This document shows positions 50,746 to 62,700 of a DNA stretch of 64,000 nucleotides, one piece after another. Below the pieces are notes generated by a model. The model saw only the letters and a program-made list of their open reading frames with translations. It did no database searches and was not told the DNA's origin. Positions within the stretch are counted from its first letter, which is position 1. Every line of letters starts with the position of its first letter. The DNA comes from Thermothelomyces thermophilus ATCC 42464 (lineage: Eukaryota; Ascomycota; Sordariomycetes; Sordariales; Chaetomiaceae): contig NC_016476.1 in assembly GCF_000226095.1 (NCBI RefSeq), forward strand, positions 1,922,001 through 1,986,000, in the 5' to 3' direction. Both the position numbers and the translations under genes were made by a program.

Positions 50746-51258
50746 CTAAGACCATACATCACTAATAACACGTACCTCGGAATCCTACACCCTCCATTCT
50801 TCCGCCTCTATTTCCTCTAGAGACTATATACCTCGACGAAACAGCTCGGAACCCCGCTCCTTCAAGAAACGTTTCTAGTGATAAAGACAAGCTAATCGAC
50901 TAATAGCTATCTAAAGTTAAGTTTAAAGAACGAAAAGGGCCTCTTCGGCATCGGCCTCTTCTTGTTCTACGCGTTTTTATTTAAATATAATCTTCATTAC
51001 TATAAAAGATCAGCTACAAACATCAAGGTAATAACTAGGCCACAAATAAGTAGACGCTACGTTAGAACTATCGTAAGAACAACCCTAACGTATACACTTG
51101 CTATAGTAAGAAGAGCCTAACGCTATATAATAAGCCAAGTTCCGCTTAAAATACCACAAACATAGCATGACATCTACACCAGAGGAGTTAATAAAAGAAG
51201 CAAGCGTAGTACGCTATTAGGATTTCAAAGATCGGTACTTAGAGATATAATCTACCAT
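50746..51258 (-). pseudogene. Antisense two-exon accessory gene of H (Zn2Cys6-like)
   Basis: Orthologous to the B gene. Exon 1 is 51258-51061 (66 codons, ATG intact). It has the same CX2CX6CX8CX2CX6C positions, now two Cys and four Tyr. The 69-bp intron is 51060-50992. Exon 2 starts at 50991, with its internal Met changed to Ile. It lies 127 bp from the 3' LTR. Exon length, intron position and phase are preserved, which supports the B model. Confidence 0.7.
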
Positions 51259-51385
51259 CTTATTAGCCACTAGTAGTATAGAAAAAGGGAAAAATTACAA
51301 GGTATACATAGGAAAAGGATGTTAGCACTATTTGAAACAATCTAAAGAGGGCTTTCAGGTCAAAAGCCTCGGAGGGAGGGCATCA

Positions 51386-51812
51386 TATCACGGAAATATA
51401 CATATAGCTGCTGCCTAGGCCACCGACACAAACGGGCTAATCAAGCCAAAGAATGATAAACCAATCAGGATAGGATCACACTTAGCAAGAAATGATCCCA
51501 GCAGAGGATCACTAGCTCATGATATAAGCCAGGTAAGCCAGTACGGAGGATCACCACGACCGCTAGTGATCCCAGGATTATATATATATATAGATAGTCA
51601 CTCATTATGGTGGACTCTAGGAGTTCACCAGTGATAGCAATCACAATCACAGTACTTATACCAAGCATTGCTAATTACTATAAGAGATAACTCTAAGTGT
51701 TGTTATAAACCCCTTGGCTTTACCAAATCCCTTAGACGACCTGCCTGCTTGTCCCGCTTAATCTACCTTCGTCTGAACCCTTTTAGAAGAAGTCTGAGTT
51801 GGGTTCGTTATA
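51386..51812 (+). repeat. 3' LTR of H (427 bp)
   Basis: RIP-altered start TATCACGGAAAT; ends GTTCGTTATA, followed by TTGTT. Confidence 0.93.
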
Positions 51813-51899
51813 TTGTTTCCTAATTAGTCCTTAGGTTCTATAATTTCTAATTGGTCCTATATGTCTTGCTAAGTTGCCTTATATAGCTAAATTGTAATA

Positions 51900-52572
<673 letters not shown>

Positions 52573-53823
52573 TCAAGCCTCGACGCGGCCCTCAAGACGG
52601 CGGAAGCCGCCGCAGCAGGCGACGTCCTTCTGGATCTCCGCCATCCTCCTCTGGTCGCCGGTTGGGTCGGTCGAGTCCGGCGTGAGGGGCCACTCGAGGA
52701 ACTCGTTGGTGTAGTTGGGCTCGAAGCTCTCGTCCAGGACGCCGAGGCGCTTGCCGTACCTGGTGACCTTGTCCCAGTCGCGCTTGACGTTCTTGAGGTC
52801 GCGCGAGAAGTAGGCGAAGCTGCGCTCAAAGATCTTGCGGTTGAGCGGGGTGCCCATGACCGGCTTGAAGTCGACGTACTCCTTCCAGGCCTGCTCGGGC
52901 TGGGCCAGGACGAAGTCGGTGGCGCGCTTGACGGCGCGCAGGAAGGCGCGCACCTTGTCCGGGTTCTCGGCCACGAAGCGTTCGTTTCCGATGTAGAGGA
53001 TGGTGCAGAAGCAGCAGCAGCCCAGCTCTGCGAGCTCGTCGATGCGGAGCATCTGCACGTCCGTCTTGGGGCGGCCCTGCGACGCCAGCCACTCCTCGAG
53101 TTCGACCATTTGGACGTTCTCGAGCCCGATGCCCGCGTCGATGGTGCCCTCAATGATGGCCTTTGACACGTTCATGCCGCAGCGGACGGCGGTGTAGTCG
53201 GCCGGCGACATGCCGTAATGCGACGTCAGCTCGTCAATCTGGATCTTGCCGAACTCGCCGACGTAGCCGATCCGCTTGCCCTTGAGGGTGCGGAAGTCGG
53301 ACGTGATGCCCGACGACTTGAGGTACACGACGCCAGTGAAGGGCTCATCCAGCAGGCTGCCGATGGACAAGACTGGGAAGTTGCGGGCTTTGGCCTGAAG
53401 GAAATAATCAGCATACGACCTCCATAGTCTCGGGACGGGCAGCCCCGAGGCTTAAGATGCGTAATTACCGCAAGAGTGTGTATCATGGCCTTGAAGCCGA
53501 GGTCGACCTTGCCGGTGCCGATGATCTCGGTCACATCCTAGTTATTACCCAAAAGGCGGGTCAGTCTTGCGTAAATCACCCAAGGTAGGTAGGTTTCAAG
53601 AACACCGAAACCACTGAGCTTTACACATACGCTGGGGTCATTAGGCTCGAGCAAGGCAACCTTGATGCCCTCATCTTTGAAGTAACCTTTGGCCTGGGCC
53701 AGGTACAGCGGAGCGTGGTACGGCGTGGCGTGCCTGAGCCTGTATTAACAGAAGGTTGCTGTCTAAGATCAGTCCCAAAAGTGCATACCAGTTCGTCAGA
53801 AAGGTGATCTTGTCAGTCGACAT
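52573..53823 (-). CDS. nmt1: 4-amino-5-hydroxymethyl-2-methylpyrimidine phosphate synthase (THI5/NMT1 family)
   Basis: Makes the pyrimidine half of thiamine from its own active-site His and bound PLP, a single-turnover reaction. The model has four exons: 53823-53789, 53739-53631, 53537-53469 and 53394-52573. The introns are 49, 93 and 74 bp, all GT-AG and with consistent phase, giving 344 residues, the family's normal size. The start [12 protein letters not shown] matches family N-termini. K64 and H68 in GFKAMIH correspond to the PLP lysine and donor histidine of yeast Thi5, and the diagnostic CCCFC motif is at residues 197-201. No premature stops, although RIP-mutated DNA starts about 250 bp away. 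The leader carries a TPP riboswitch, so expression should fall when thiamine is plentiful. Confidence 0.95.
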
Positions 53824-53847
53824 CTTGACAGATCCAAGAACGTGCAG

Positions 53848-54100
53848 CTACACACAGTCAGCCATCAACTCAAACGTGCCCAGTCCGGCACTTTCTCGGT
53901 AGGGGGAGGGGAGGCTAAGAAGCAAGTCCTTTCGCTGGTATTATCCAGATCAAGTTCGACCGGTATTTCTCAGAACGACAGTTGTCGTGTCGCCCTTCAC
54001 CGACGTTTCCCCCTATGCTTTGCGACGGGGTAGTGGTCTGAAGAAGGACGGGCCACAAGCATGCTGTCGAACACCCGGCTGCTTCATTAACTGAAGTTAC
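53848..54100 (-). other. 5'-leader intron holding the riboswitch
   Basis: Predicted intron of 253 bp: donor CAAG|GTAACT at 54,100 and acceptor GTGTAG at 53,848, 24 nt upstream of the nmt1 start codon. It encloses the TPP aptamer, the arrangement known in Neurospora NMT1, where ligand binding changes splice-site choice. The exact alternative sites are inferred. Confidence 0.6.
53925..54005 (-). ncRNA. TPP riboswitch (THI element aptamer)
   Basis: On the minus strand the conserved core is clear: CTGAGAAATACC, then TTGATCTGGATAATACCAGC, then GAAAGGA. The variable P3 arm forms a 5-bp stem ACGAC/GTCGT around AACT. This matches the eukaryotic THI box. It lies about 100-180 nt upstream of the nmt1 start codon in the same orientation. 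Confidence 0.95.
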
Positions 54101-55730
54101 CTTGATCCTGCAGATATCTTTCCTGCGAGAGGCGCCATTGCTTTCGCCTGGGCATCGTACAGTGCTTCAGTCGGTGGTGAGTGTTGTGTTGTTCCGGTTA
54201 AGGAGGAAAAGCGGTTAGAGGAGAGAGTCTAGACGGTGAGGGGAGAAGAGTGCGGGAAATAAGGTTGATATATTATTACCATCCAACCCTCCTGCGGCCG
54301 GATCCCCACCCCCACACCTGCTTTCCCAACAAGATCCTGTAGTAATGCGCATACTTTGTAGTGACCAAGATATGACAAGGCCTACCCCACCTTGATGGGA
54401 TGTCCTTGTCATCCATTTACGTCTTCGAAGAGCGGGGGCTGGAGCAGATGGGTTGGGTGGGTACGCAGTTCGCTATGGCGTGGTTCAACTTTGGACGTTG
54501 GACGCACAGCTGCTCCTTTGACTGTCCCTTTTGCGCCTTGTAGTTCCTGTGGTTTCAATGACACATTCATTCGACTGCAGGGTCCTTCACCTTGTCCTCT
54601 CTTCCACTAGCTGCATTAGGTGGCTCCGTTGCTGTCCCGGACGTCAAGCGACATCAGAGGAAAGCCGGACAAGACCGGGAATGGCATGTAACAAGCCCGG
54701 CTCTGCAACCAGGTAGGCCAGGTTCAAACATAATTACCCACGCCATAATACATGCATCTCAGCCGGGATGCATATAACGGTCAATCGCGCGTGTTGCTGC
54801 TGCCCACGCCCCACGTCGTCCACCGGGTATTGGCGGCAAAGGTTTCGCGCCGGCCAGCTCGGCTTCACAAGACTGCCGGTATCGGAGGATGAGTTGAGAA
54901 CGATTAGGAGAGAAAACAACTTCCCCAAGTTGAGCTGAAGGGAACTTTGACTGGTAAGTGAACTGAGTAAGTTAGGATAAAGGTCACCGTGAGAAAGGCG
55001 TAGTTGGTATCTCAGAGAAAGCTCTGACATTAGCACTCTAAGATCCAAATATTGGCCTTCTGAGTAGCGGGTCTCTTACCTGGAGACGAAGTTTGCTCAG
55101 AATCGACATCGAATGCCAAGAACGAGGGAGATCGGCGATCAAGATCCGTGGAGAAAGACTAGTCGCCAAATTGTTGTGGGGTGGAGCTGGGAAATCCCGC
55201 GCCAGGGATCCCATAGATCACTGTCGAAGTAAAGGAGGCCCGTGCACTCCGTACGGAGGTGCGTCTGGATAAGGTATGCAACATCACTGAAGATAAAGAA
55301 AGGAGAGAGGCGGAAAGCAGAGTAGGTATTTACCGCTGTGGAGCTGAGGTACCTAGGCTGATTGATGTCAACATCAATCCCTGCCCAGCTCTGGTAGTTT
55401 CAATTTCTCGAACTCAGCTTCAGGTACTGAGATTTCGCACTGGGAAAGATGCTTGGGGCGTGTTGAAATGATGAAGGGTTAGGGCTGGTATCTAATCCCG
55501 AGAGCTCAACCATTGGGCGGTTAGCGCGATTCAACCCCCCATGAGTTCCAAGTTCCAGCCAAAGTCCCAGTACAAACCCCAGCGAGCGACGGTATTTCGT
55601 CATAGCCGCGCCTTCCACGAAGTACACAGTAGGCCCTGATTGTGGAGATCCACTAATTGTTTTTGAAGGTTTCTGCAAGACCTAATAATAAGTGCTGGAG
55701 AAAGAGTTTGGGACCGACTGAGCGGCAGCC
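54101..55730. other. Divergent intergenic region between nmt1 and carbonic anhydrase
   Basis: Holds the 5'-most leader of nmt1 (near 54,101-54,250) and the promoter and leader of the carbonic anhydrase gene. Several ORFs of 60-105 codons exist, but they lack recognisable motifs, introns or codon bias, and I consider them chance. Confidence 0.5.
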
Positions 55731-56642
55731 ATGGTCACTACACGTGTCAGTACTACTAGACTTCTTTCGCAGCCGCTCACTCGGCGCACACTTTCCCAAC
55801 AGGGGCTCTTGTCGAGGCCGATGTTCGCAACCACAACACGGTGCATATCCTGCCACTCAAGCCCTTTCTCCTCCTCATCAGCACTCTTCTCCAAGCATAC
55901 CGCGCCCACCACGTCCACCACGCCCACCACACAAGCGCCCAAACCCAGCAAACCGCCCAAACCGGACTGGCGCACCATGGCGCAAAAGGACATCACCAAC
56001 TACCTGCGCGTGACGCACGACCGCGTCTTCGAGCACAACCGCAGCTGGGCCGAGAACAAGAAGGCTAGCGACCCGGACTTCTTCGTCAAGCTGTCGGCCG
56101 GGCAGGAGCCCGAATACCTGTGGATCGGGTGCAGCGACTCGCGGATCCCCGCGGAGCAGATCACGGGGCTGGAGCCGGGCGAGGCGTTTGTGCACCGCAA
56201 CATCGCCAACCTGGTGTGCAACACGGACCTGAACGTCATGAGCGTCATCACGTACGCGGTCGAGCACCTCAAGGTCAAGCACATCGTCGTGTGCGGGCAC
56301 TACGGCTGCGGCGGCGTCAAGGCGGCCATGACGGCCCGGGACCTGGGCCTGCTCAACCCCTGGCTGCGCAACATCCGCGACGTGTATCGTCTGCACGAGA
56401 AGGAGCTGGACACCATCGCCGACGAGGGCGCCCGCTACGACCGCTTGGTCGAGCTCAACGTTTACGAGCAGGTGCGCAACGTGATCAAAACGGCCTCGGT
56501 GCAGCAGTCGTACGCCAAGAACCGCTTCCCCGTCGTGCACGGCTGGGTGTTTGACTTCAAGGATGGGCTGCTCAAGGACCTCAAGATCAATTTCGAAACC
56601 ATCTTGGCGGACATCCAAAAGATCTACGACTTGACAAAGTAA
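55731..56642 (+). CDS. Beta-class carbonic anhydrase, probably mitochondrial
   Basis: Interconverts CO2 and bicarbonate with a catalytic zinc. Single exon, 303 residues, with start ATG in good context (GCAGCCATGG). Zinc ligands and the catalytic dyad are visible: C134-S-D136-S-R138 and H190-x-x-C193 (GHYGCGG). The first 50 or so residues are rich in Arg, Ser and Thr with almost no acidic residues (MVTTRVSTTRLLSQPLTRRT), typical of a mitochondrial presequence, followed by a Pro/Thr linker. The catalytic domain begins about residue 84 (AQKDITNYLRVTHDRVF). An internal Met83 could start a cytosolic form. Third-position GC is high, in sharp contrast to the left of the window. Confidence 0.96.
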   Translation: MVTTRVSTTRLLSQPLTRRTLSQQGLLSRPMFATTTRCISCHSSPFSSSSALFSKHTAPTTSTTPTTQAPKPSKPPKPDWRTMAQKDITNYLRVTHDRVFEHNRSWAENKKASDPDFFVKLSAGQEPEYLWIGCSDSRIPAEQITGLEPGEAFVHRNIANLVCNTDLNVMSVITYAVEHLKVKHIVVCGHYGCGGVKAAMTARDLGLLNPWLRNIRDVYRLHEKELDTIADEGARYDRLVELNVYEQVRNVIKTASVQQSYAKNRFPVVHGWVFDFKDGLLKDLKINFETILADIQKIYDLTK

Positions 56643-57193
56643 CGACCCGACGGGGCGAGCGGGAGTTCGGAGGGTTCTGCCGTTAGGGGACCCTGCTGTT
56701 TGGCTGGCGGTTGTGTCGGCCATTTGATTATTATTAAGCCAGCGAGGTGTCCCGGTCATGTTCTGGCTTTAGCCCCGAGCGGCGTGCTCAATGAATTAGG
56801 GGTGAGAGTTGTCGCCTTCAGGTGTAGCTTGTGAACCTCTACAGCAATATATAGCAGGCGATGATAAATTATACCCGACAAGTGATATCGAATGCCCTGC
56901 GGCGACAACGCCCCAGAGGAGACCCGAATCTTAGGCAGCTGGCATACGCTCATTACTCCAGGTACATCGCTGCCCTGGCACGACCTCTTTGGTTTGGCTG
57001 CGCCGAGACCGGCCGAGCCAAGCATTCAACATCACGGGAAACGAAGGGTAGAATTGGCGCCTACTATATATTATTAGAACATCAAGTCTGCTTAGAGCTG
57101 CTAGAACGGGGAACAGTTGCTGTATTTGAGTTGAGCTCTGCAGTACTGGGTTACACCTAAGGGTGTTCAAACAAGCTTGGAGAGGGGATATTA
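56643..57193. other. Intergenic region
   Basis: Presumed 3' UTR of the carbonic anhydrase gene, then AT-richer DNA leading to the truncated AAA+ fragment. No supported gene. The upstream half of the AAA+ gene is not here. Confidence 0.5.
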
Positions 57194-57730
57194 ATGACGC
57201 GCCGCAGCACCGCCGAGCTGCAGCGCAACTCCATCGTGGCCGTTTTCCTGCGCATGATCGAGTACTACGAGGGCATGCTTTTTCTCACCACCAACCGGGT
57301 CACCGACCTCGACCCCGCCTTCTACAACCGCATCCACGTCGCGATCCAGTACGCGAACCTGGGCCCGGAGGAGCGCCGCAACATCTGGAGGCAGCACCTC
57401 GCCCGCGCGGCCAAGGGCAACCGGAACCCCCGGCTCTGGAACGAGGGCGTCTACCGCCTCCTGGGCGAGATTGCGACCAACGGCCGCGACATCCGCAACG
57501 CCACCCGCACGGCCGCCAGCATTGCCCGGTCCATGGACAGGGACCTAGACATTACCCACGTCGTCGCCGTGATGCGCAACAACTTCAGCGGGGATCGCGA
57601 CTTTACAGACAGCGGGGCTCACGACGGGCCTAAGGACCTGAAGGTTTCTGCTAAGGACCTGGAACAGGTGTTTGGGGAGCTGATGAAGGTTCATAAACAG
57701 CTGGAGGGCAGTGATAACACGACTGCTTGA
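57194..57730 (+). pseudogene. 5'-truncated AAA+ ATPase fragment (BCS1-like / fungal AAA family)
   Basis: The open frame encodes 178 residues that begin just after where Walker B would be. RRSTAELQRNSIVAVFLRMI, then EYYEGMLFLTTNRV with sensor-1 Asn34, then DPAFYNRIH with arginine-finger candidate Arg46, then an alpha-helical lid region. A charged C-terminal tail ends at a normal stop. Full proteins of this fungal family have several hundred residues upstream, including Walker A and Walker B, which are absent. The in-frame codons upstream of the ATG (GEGIL) do not continue the domain. It is probably a gene relic from duplication or deletion, and cannot bind ATP alone. The open frame suggests recent truncation. 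Confidence 0.8.
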
Positions 57731-57996
57731 CCAGGTAGGTTTACAACATGGGGCATCAAGGTAGCTTACTTACTGACTGCATCAAGCAATGTTTCGAGTA
57801 AGCAACTTGAATGTTTATAGTTTGCTTATCTATTGACCTTGCTTTAATTAAACCTCATTCAGGGGTAAGGAGGCGCTCAGAAAAGGTTCAAGAGGCTGCA
57901 CCCGCAACAATGACATGATGGAAACCAATATTTCGATGCTGCAAAGGGGAGATAAAGGCGCAAGTGACCAGCGAACCCAAGACTTGACCCAAAACT
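57731..57996. other. Intergenic region
   Basis: Tail-to-tail spacer between the AAA+ fragment and the glycosyltransferase pseudogene. Nothing recognised. Confidence 0.5.
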
Positions 57997-58948
57997 CTAT
58001 AATCCAGTTCTACCAAATTTACCCCGACAGCTAACTAGGACAGGAGAGTTGGCATTACATCGGGCGCTATACCGGATATTGGCCGTATACTCCACCCAGA
58101 CGGTGCTGATAGTGTGTCCCATCCCTCCCAGGCAGCAATTTCAGTCGATCTTTTCCCTGCCTGTTTGTGGTGGTGAAAGAGTTCTGGATTTATCGTCACA
58201 CAGACCAAGAACCCCGCCTGACACCAGCGGCGCAGGTACGTGGTGATGATGTCGTCGGCGCCGTCTTTGGCGTACGCGTATATTCCTTTAGCGGCGCTGT
58301 AGGTTACTGCGTACGCGTAGGTGCAGATGGGTCCTTCGGAAATGTGGATGAGGCGAGTCTGAGGCTTCGGGGTGAGCATGATGTATTTACTCGCCTGTGT
58401 TTTCCCTGTATGCCGCCTCCTCGGGTAGTGTGCTGTCGAAGATGGACACTACCCCGGTTGGCGGCACACCATCTCCGCAATGGCCAAGCCAGAGCAGGTC
58501 CCATGTGCTGCCGTACGGCTGAGGCTGGCCATGCGAAGTTGAGTTGGTGACGGCACGGATATGTGGCGCAACGAGAGCAAGTTGCTTCTTGATCTCAATG
58601 TCCCAGTCGGCGTCGTTCTCGAGGATAAGCGCAGTCATCCATCGCTTATCGATGATGGTTTTCAGTGTGTGAAGGTGACCCATCCGGAAGCTTTCAACAT
58701 CTGACTCGGCCCAGGCTGGCTGTTCAGGAATCTCGAGGTCCAGGCCAGTCAGCCGTGCGGCATCCAGTAGGCCTTCCGTTCGCCACGATGACCCGCTCGA
58801 AACGACGACTATTATCTTCTCGAACTGTTGTTACAGGTCCTAAGTTAGGTTCCATTATCACTGCACGGAGGGTGGGCTGCAAAGAGTCTTACATCCGGGT
58901 CAAGAGGTTGAAGCGCCAGACACCCAGGCACAGAAAACAACAGCTCAT
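57997..58948 (-). pseudogene. Glycosyltransferase family 25-like protein, frameshifted
   Basis: Fungal homologue of LPS-type glycosyltransferases (GT25). A 68-bp intron (58892-58825: GTAAGA donor, CCTAACTTAG branch, ACAG acceptor) precedes FEKIIVVV. The fold's usual motifs follow: RTEGLLDAARLTGLDLE, HLHTLKTIIDKRWMTALILE, NDADWD (the EDDAD-type acidic motif), TWDLLWLGHCG, GPICTYAYAVT, CVTINPELFHHHKQAGKRST and YTANIRYSARCN. The frame changes near 58,390 (one extra base before KYIML) and again near 58,100 (before VEYTANIRYS), with no intron able to explain either. The N-terminus upstream of the intron is unclear: an ATG at 58,948 is in the wrong phase. Assembly error is the alternative. Confidence 0.78.
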
Positions 58949-59797
58949 GCCTAGAAGAACTCTGCCCAGTTTCTAAAATGAGGTTCTCATGGTTTGAGTT
59001 TTGGGGTCAACGACTGTAGAACTGGTATTAGGAATTGGAAAACAAGGAGAGCCGCCGGAGGCACGAGGGACTCAATTCCCAGGTTGCACCGAGGAAGTGC
59101 TTCAAAGGTCCCCTTCGCGGCAAAATTAGGAACCCAGCTCGGCCTTTCACCGGCTTACACCTGAGCCACAGCCTTCGTGAAGTGAAAAAAATATCAGCCC
59201 AAGCCATCCGAGGTGGTATTGTCCATTCTCTTCTTGAATGCATGTATAGTACTTAGCTATTGGATGTACCTAATATACAAGACAGTACTTCTCTTGTGTC
59301 TCTTTTTACCAACAAGTCCTCTGCAGGGAAGGTATATTAGGAGTTCAGAGAAGTAGGAACTAGCGACCTCCGGTGAAAGGCGCACAATTCTGGCAAGGTA
59401 GGGTACCTAAGTTGCCAGGTTCCCACACTGATCGTGTTAGAAGGTCGTGGATGCAGCATCACCCTGCAGGGCATTATACGAAACCTGGATCCTAGTCACG
59501 TTTATTTTTTTGTACTTGGGCTGTCTTGGCACGGTGTTGCAGCATGCAGTCTCACTCGCATTGCAGCAGCCATTCCAGGCCGCTGTCTGTGGTAGTTGCA
59601 TGGGTTCACGCAAGCCAATGATTATCCTTCCCTGCAATGCCGCCATCGCTCGTTATCGCCGTCTCTCGTTCTGAGCTTGGGTCTGAGTACTAATTAGAAC
59701 ATTTTCCCACAGTCTCCCGTGGAACGGAACCCCGTTCTTGAACCATCCCTGTACCCTATTAACATTTTGAGGCCAGAGGCCGTTCTCCTCGGCGACG
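58949..59797. other. Intergenic region upstream of the ABC transporter
   Basis: Short ORFs on both strands overlap one another and none shows a family motif or splice-consistent continuation. Presumed divergent promoter region. Confidence 0.5.
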
Positions 59798-62700
59798 ATG
59801 GCACACGAGGGCATGATCCATTTTGTTTCCACGGCCAACGCCGCCATCTTCCTACTCTACCTTCCCTTCCGATGCTGGGAGTTGCACAATTCACGCCACA
59901 GATACCTCCCAGGCCCGCAGGCTCGCATTAAACTGGTCAGTGAAGGTTTGAAACGTATGTGTTCGCGTGTGGTGCTAATCAAGAACATACAATAATTAAT
60001 CAGGGCGTGGGAATCGTTCTTGCCGTTTGCTTATTTCTCCGCCTGTTCTCTTTGCAGCTAGAACCTCTTCTTCTCCTGTCTCTTGCAACGTCACTGGTTG
60101 CAGCGCTGGGTTTGAACCTGCTCATGTACCTGGAGCAACGCCGGGCGACCAAACCCTCGGACTCGGCAACGTTGTACCTGCTCGCGTCAGTGCTATGCGA
60201 CTCGGTAGCTCTGACAGTGCCCTCTGCAGTCCGCCGGCCCCCACCTGCTCGGTGTTTGCTGCACACCTTGCTACTGGTCCTCGAGTGCTTCCTACCGCGG
60301 GCCAACCAGCCGGGTACTCCCCGGGAGAACCAGGCGCCGGAGGACAATGGCGGCACTCTGAGCAGGCTCCTCTTCGCTTGGATCAACCCTTTTCTCCTGC
60401 GAGGATACAGGAGCCTGCTCCTCAGCTACGACTCGCCACCCCTCCCCCGAGATTTGAGCGCGAAACTATTCAGACAGGCTATGGTTGAGTCGTGGAACCG
60501 GCGAGGTCAGTATTAACCGTACCTTCTTCCCGTCTTCGGTGTATGTAGGAATTCTGTATTTCAGCGCTGACTTGCTCCACAGCGAGACCCGAGACAAAGG
60601 CGGCATTGCCCCTCGCCTTGTTGAGGTGTATCCGACGGCCCTTTGTAGCTCCGATCATACCTCGGCTCTTTCTGATTCTCTTCCGATATTCCCAGCCGGC
60701 TTTGATCCGACGGTCCATTCAGTTCGTAACTGATGACGTTCCCTCAGCTGCTGGTGTGGAAACTCGAGGTTACTGGCTCGTGTTTTCGGCTGTAACCATA
60801 TATGTTGGTCTTGCTGTGAGTTGGAAAGCCGTTGTTCTGTTTGTTAATTTCTCTGCCCTGACGTTACCCACTTTTGAAAGGTCTCGACGGCAGCATACCA
60901 ACACAGGCTGAATAAGCTCAGAGTGGTGACCAAGAGCGCGCTCGTCGGTATCATTCACCACAAAACTATCAGCTTGCCTAGTGCGACACATGACAACAGC
61001 GAAGCAGTTACCCTCATGAGCACTGATGCTGATGGATTGGATGGGGCGGCCGAAATGTTCCACGAGACATGGGCTCAAAGTCTGGAGGTGGTCATTGGAA
61101 TCTTTCTATTGTCTCGAGAGGTCGGCTCGATCTGGCCTCTTCCCCTGATCCTTATATTCTGTAGGTTCAAGAAACCCATGGGATTGTATGTTACTGCTAA
61201 TGAATACGTGATTTTGCAGTGTGCTCTCGCATGAGCCGCTACGTGGCCAAGCACTTAGGGCCTCGCCAGAATGCCTGGAATACCGTAACGCAACAACGTG
61301 TGGCAGCGACAAGCTCTATGCTCAGTTCCATGAAGGTCATCAAGATGCTGGGACTGCAGCACTGTATGGCCAGCTTCACACGTCGTCTGCGCGAGGAGGA
61401 GCTGAAAACAGCATCGAGAGTCAGGTGGATCATGGTGTATTACAATGCCAGCGGTTCGTGTCTTGTCCCTCTTGACCACCTGGACGAGCTGGACTGACCT
61501 TTGCGTGATTAATAGCTAATCTATTGGGCATATTTTCTCCCGCAATTACCTTGACGCTCTCTGCCCTTGCCGCCGCGCGACGTGGCCTTGCCCTGAACGC
61601 GGAGACGGCATTCACTTCAATGGCCATTTTGAGCATGGTCACGCACCCTGCCAACATGGTCATGACCATTGTGCCCCGCGCAGTTGCGGCATTCGCGGGA
61701 CTTGAGAGAATCCAGGCCTATCTCCTTAAACCGCGGTTGCTCGACGGAAGACAGACCCGACCGTCGGCGGGAGAAACAGCTGGTTTGGCGATCAAGGTGC
61801 ACGATGTTGTGGTTGGCGAACATCATTCGATTCTGAACGGTGTGAGCATTGGGGTGAACTACGGCTCGTTAGTCATCCTCTCAGGCCCAGTTGGGTCAGG
61901 CAAGTCGACGCTGCTTCGGGCGATCCTGGGGGAGATCCGTCCTGTCCATGGTTCGATTCAGGTGGCATCACGACGGATGGCCTACTGCTCCCAGCAGCCA
62001 TGGCTTCCTAACGGGAGTATTAAGCAGGCTATCTGCGGCATGGACGACAACCAAGACGATATTCAATGGTATCAGCGTGTTCTGGAAGCTTGTTGTCTCA
62101 GCCACGATCTCGAGCTTCTACCCGATGGCGATGAGACGGAGATCGGAAGTGGCGGCCTTAACCTCTCAGGCGGGCAGAGACAAAGGGTGGTAAGTGTGGT
62201 GAACCTAGGTCCCTTACGTGGAGTTAATAATGAAGAAGGGCCTAACCACATCTCCAAGGCCCTGGCGCGTGCATTGTTTGCCCGATGTGACATTGCCCTG
62301 CTGGACGATGTTTTCAGTGCTCTAGATGGAGACACCGAGATGCGAATCTTTCGAAACTTGTTTGGGCCAACAGGACTCTTCCGACAGTTGAACACAGCGG
62401 TAGTCCTGGTTACAAATTCCGGTAAGTGTCGACCTTGTTTCTATTGACCTGCAAACAATTATGTATTCAGCTAATCGATACTCCTAGCACAATTTTTTCC
62501 ACCCGCCGACCTCATCCGGGTTCTTGAGGGCGGTAGCATAAAAATACAAGGCTCCTGGGAAGAAATAAGACACAAGGCCCACTCCTCGATATCCAAGTTC
62601 AGTCTTCAGCATCAGAACGACCGCGTCGTTGCTCCCGCCCCGCTTTCCAACTTTACAAAGTTGAATGCTCAACCTCAAATCAGACAAGAAGCAAAGGCTG

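Larger units (their letters stand above)
44259..51812 (+). mobile_element. Chromovirus element H
   Basis: Complete 7,554-bp element with 427-bp LTRs (44259-44685 and 51386-51812) and target duplication TTGTT (44254-44258 and 51813-51817), inserted in the LTR of G. It is the same family as B: same LTR length, pol span (1,224 codons) and two-exon antisense gene. It is more RIP-damaged than B; gag ATG is ATA. Confidence 0.95.
43257..51899 (-). mobile_element. 5' LTR of element G, split by a LINE fragment and by element H
   Basis: An A-type LTR on the minus strand. Its pieces are 43257-43312, 43977-44258 and 51818-51899, starting TATAATAAACCT and ending AAATTGTAATA. The first gap is the LINE fragment with a 17-bp duplication. 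The second is element H with TTGTT duplicated. Removing both restores a collinear LTR comparable with D2. Confidence 0.8.

Noticed and set aside
55440-55570. tRNA-like stretch (GGTTAGCGCGATTCAA)
   Set aside because: No acceptor stem or complete cloverleaf can be formed around it.
55878-56759. 293-codon minus ORF opposite carbonic anhydrase
   Set aside because: Antisense of a high-GC3 coding exon with Val/Asp/Leu-biased composition; no motif.
58790-58892. Nonsense codon (TAA) early in the GT25 gene as evidence of RIP leakage
   Set aside because: The TAA lies inside a good 68-bp intron (GTAAGA..CTAAC..CAG) whose removal leads straight into FEKIIVVV, so it is not a lesion.
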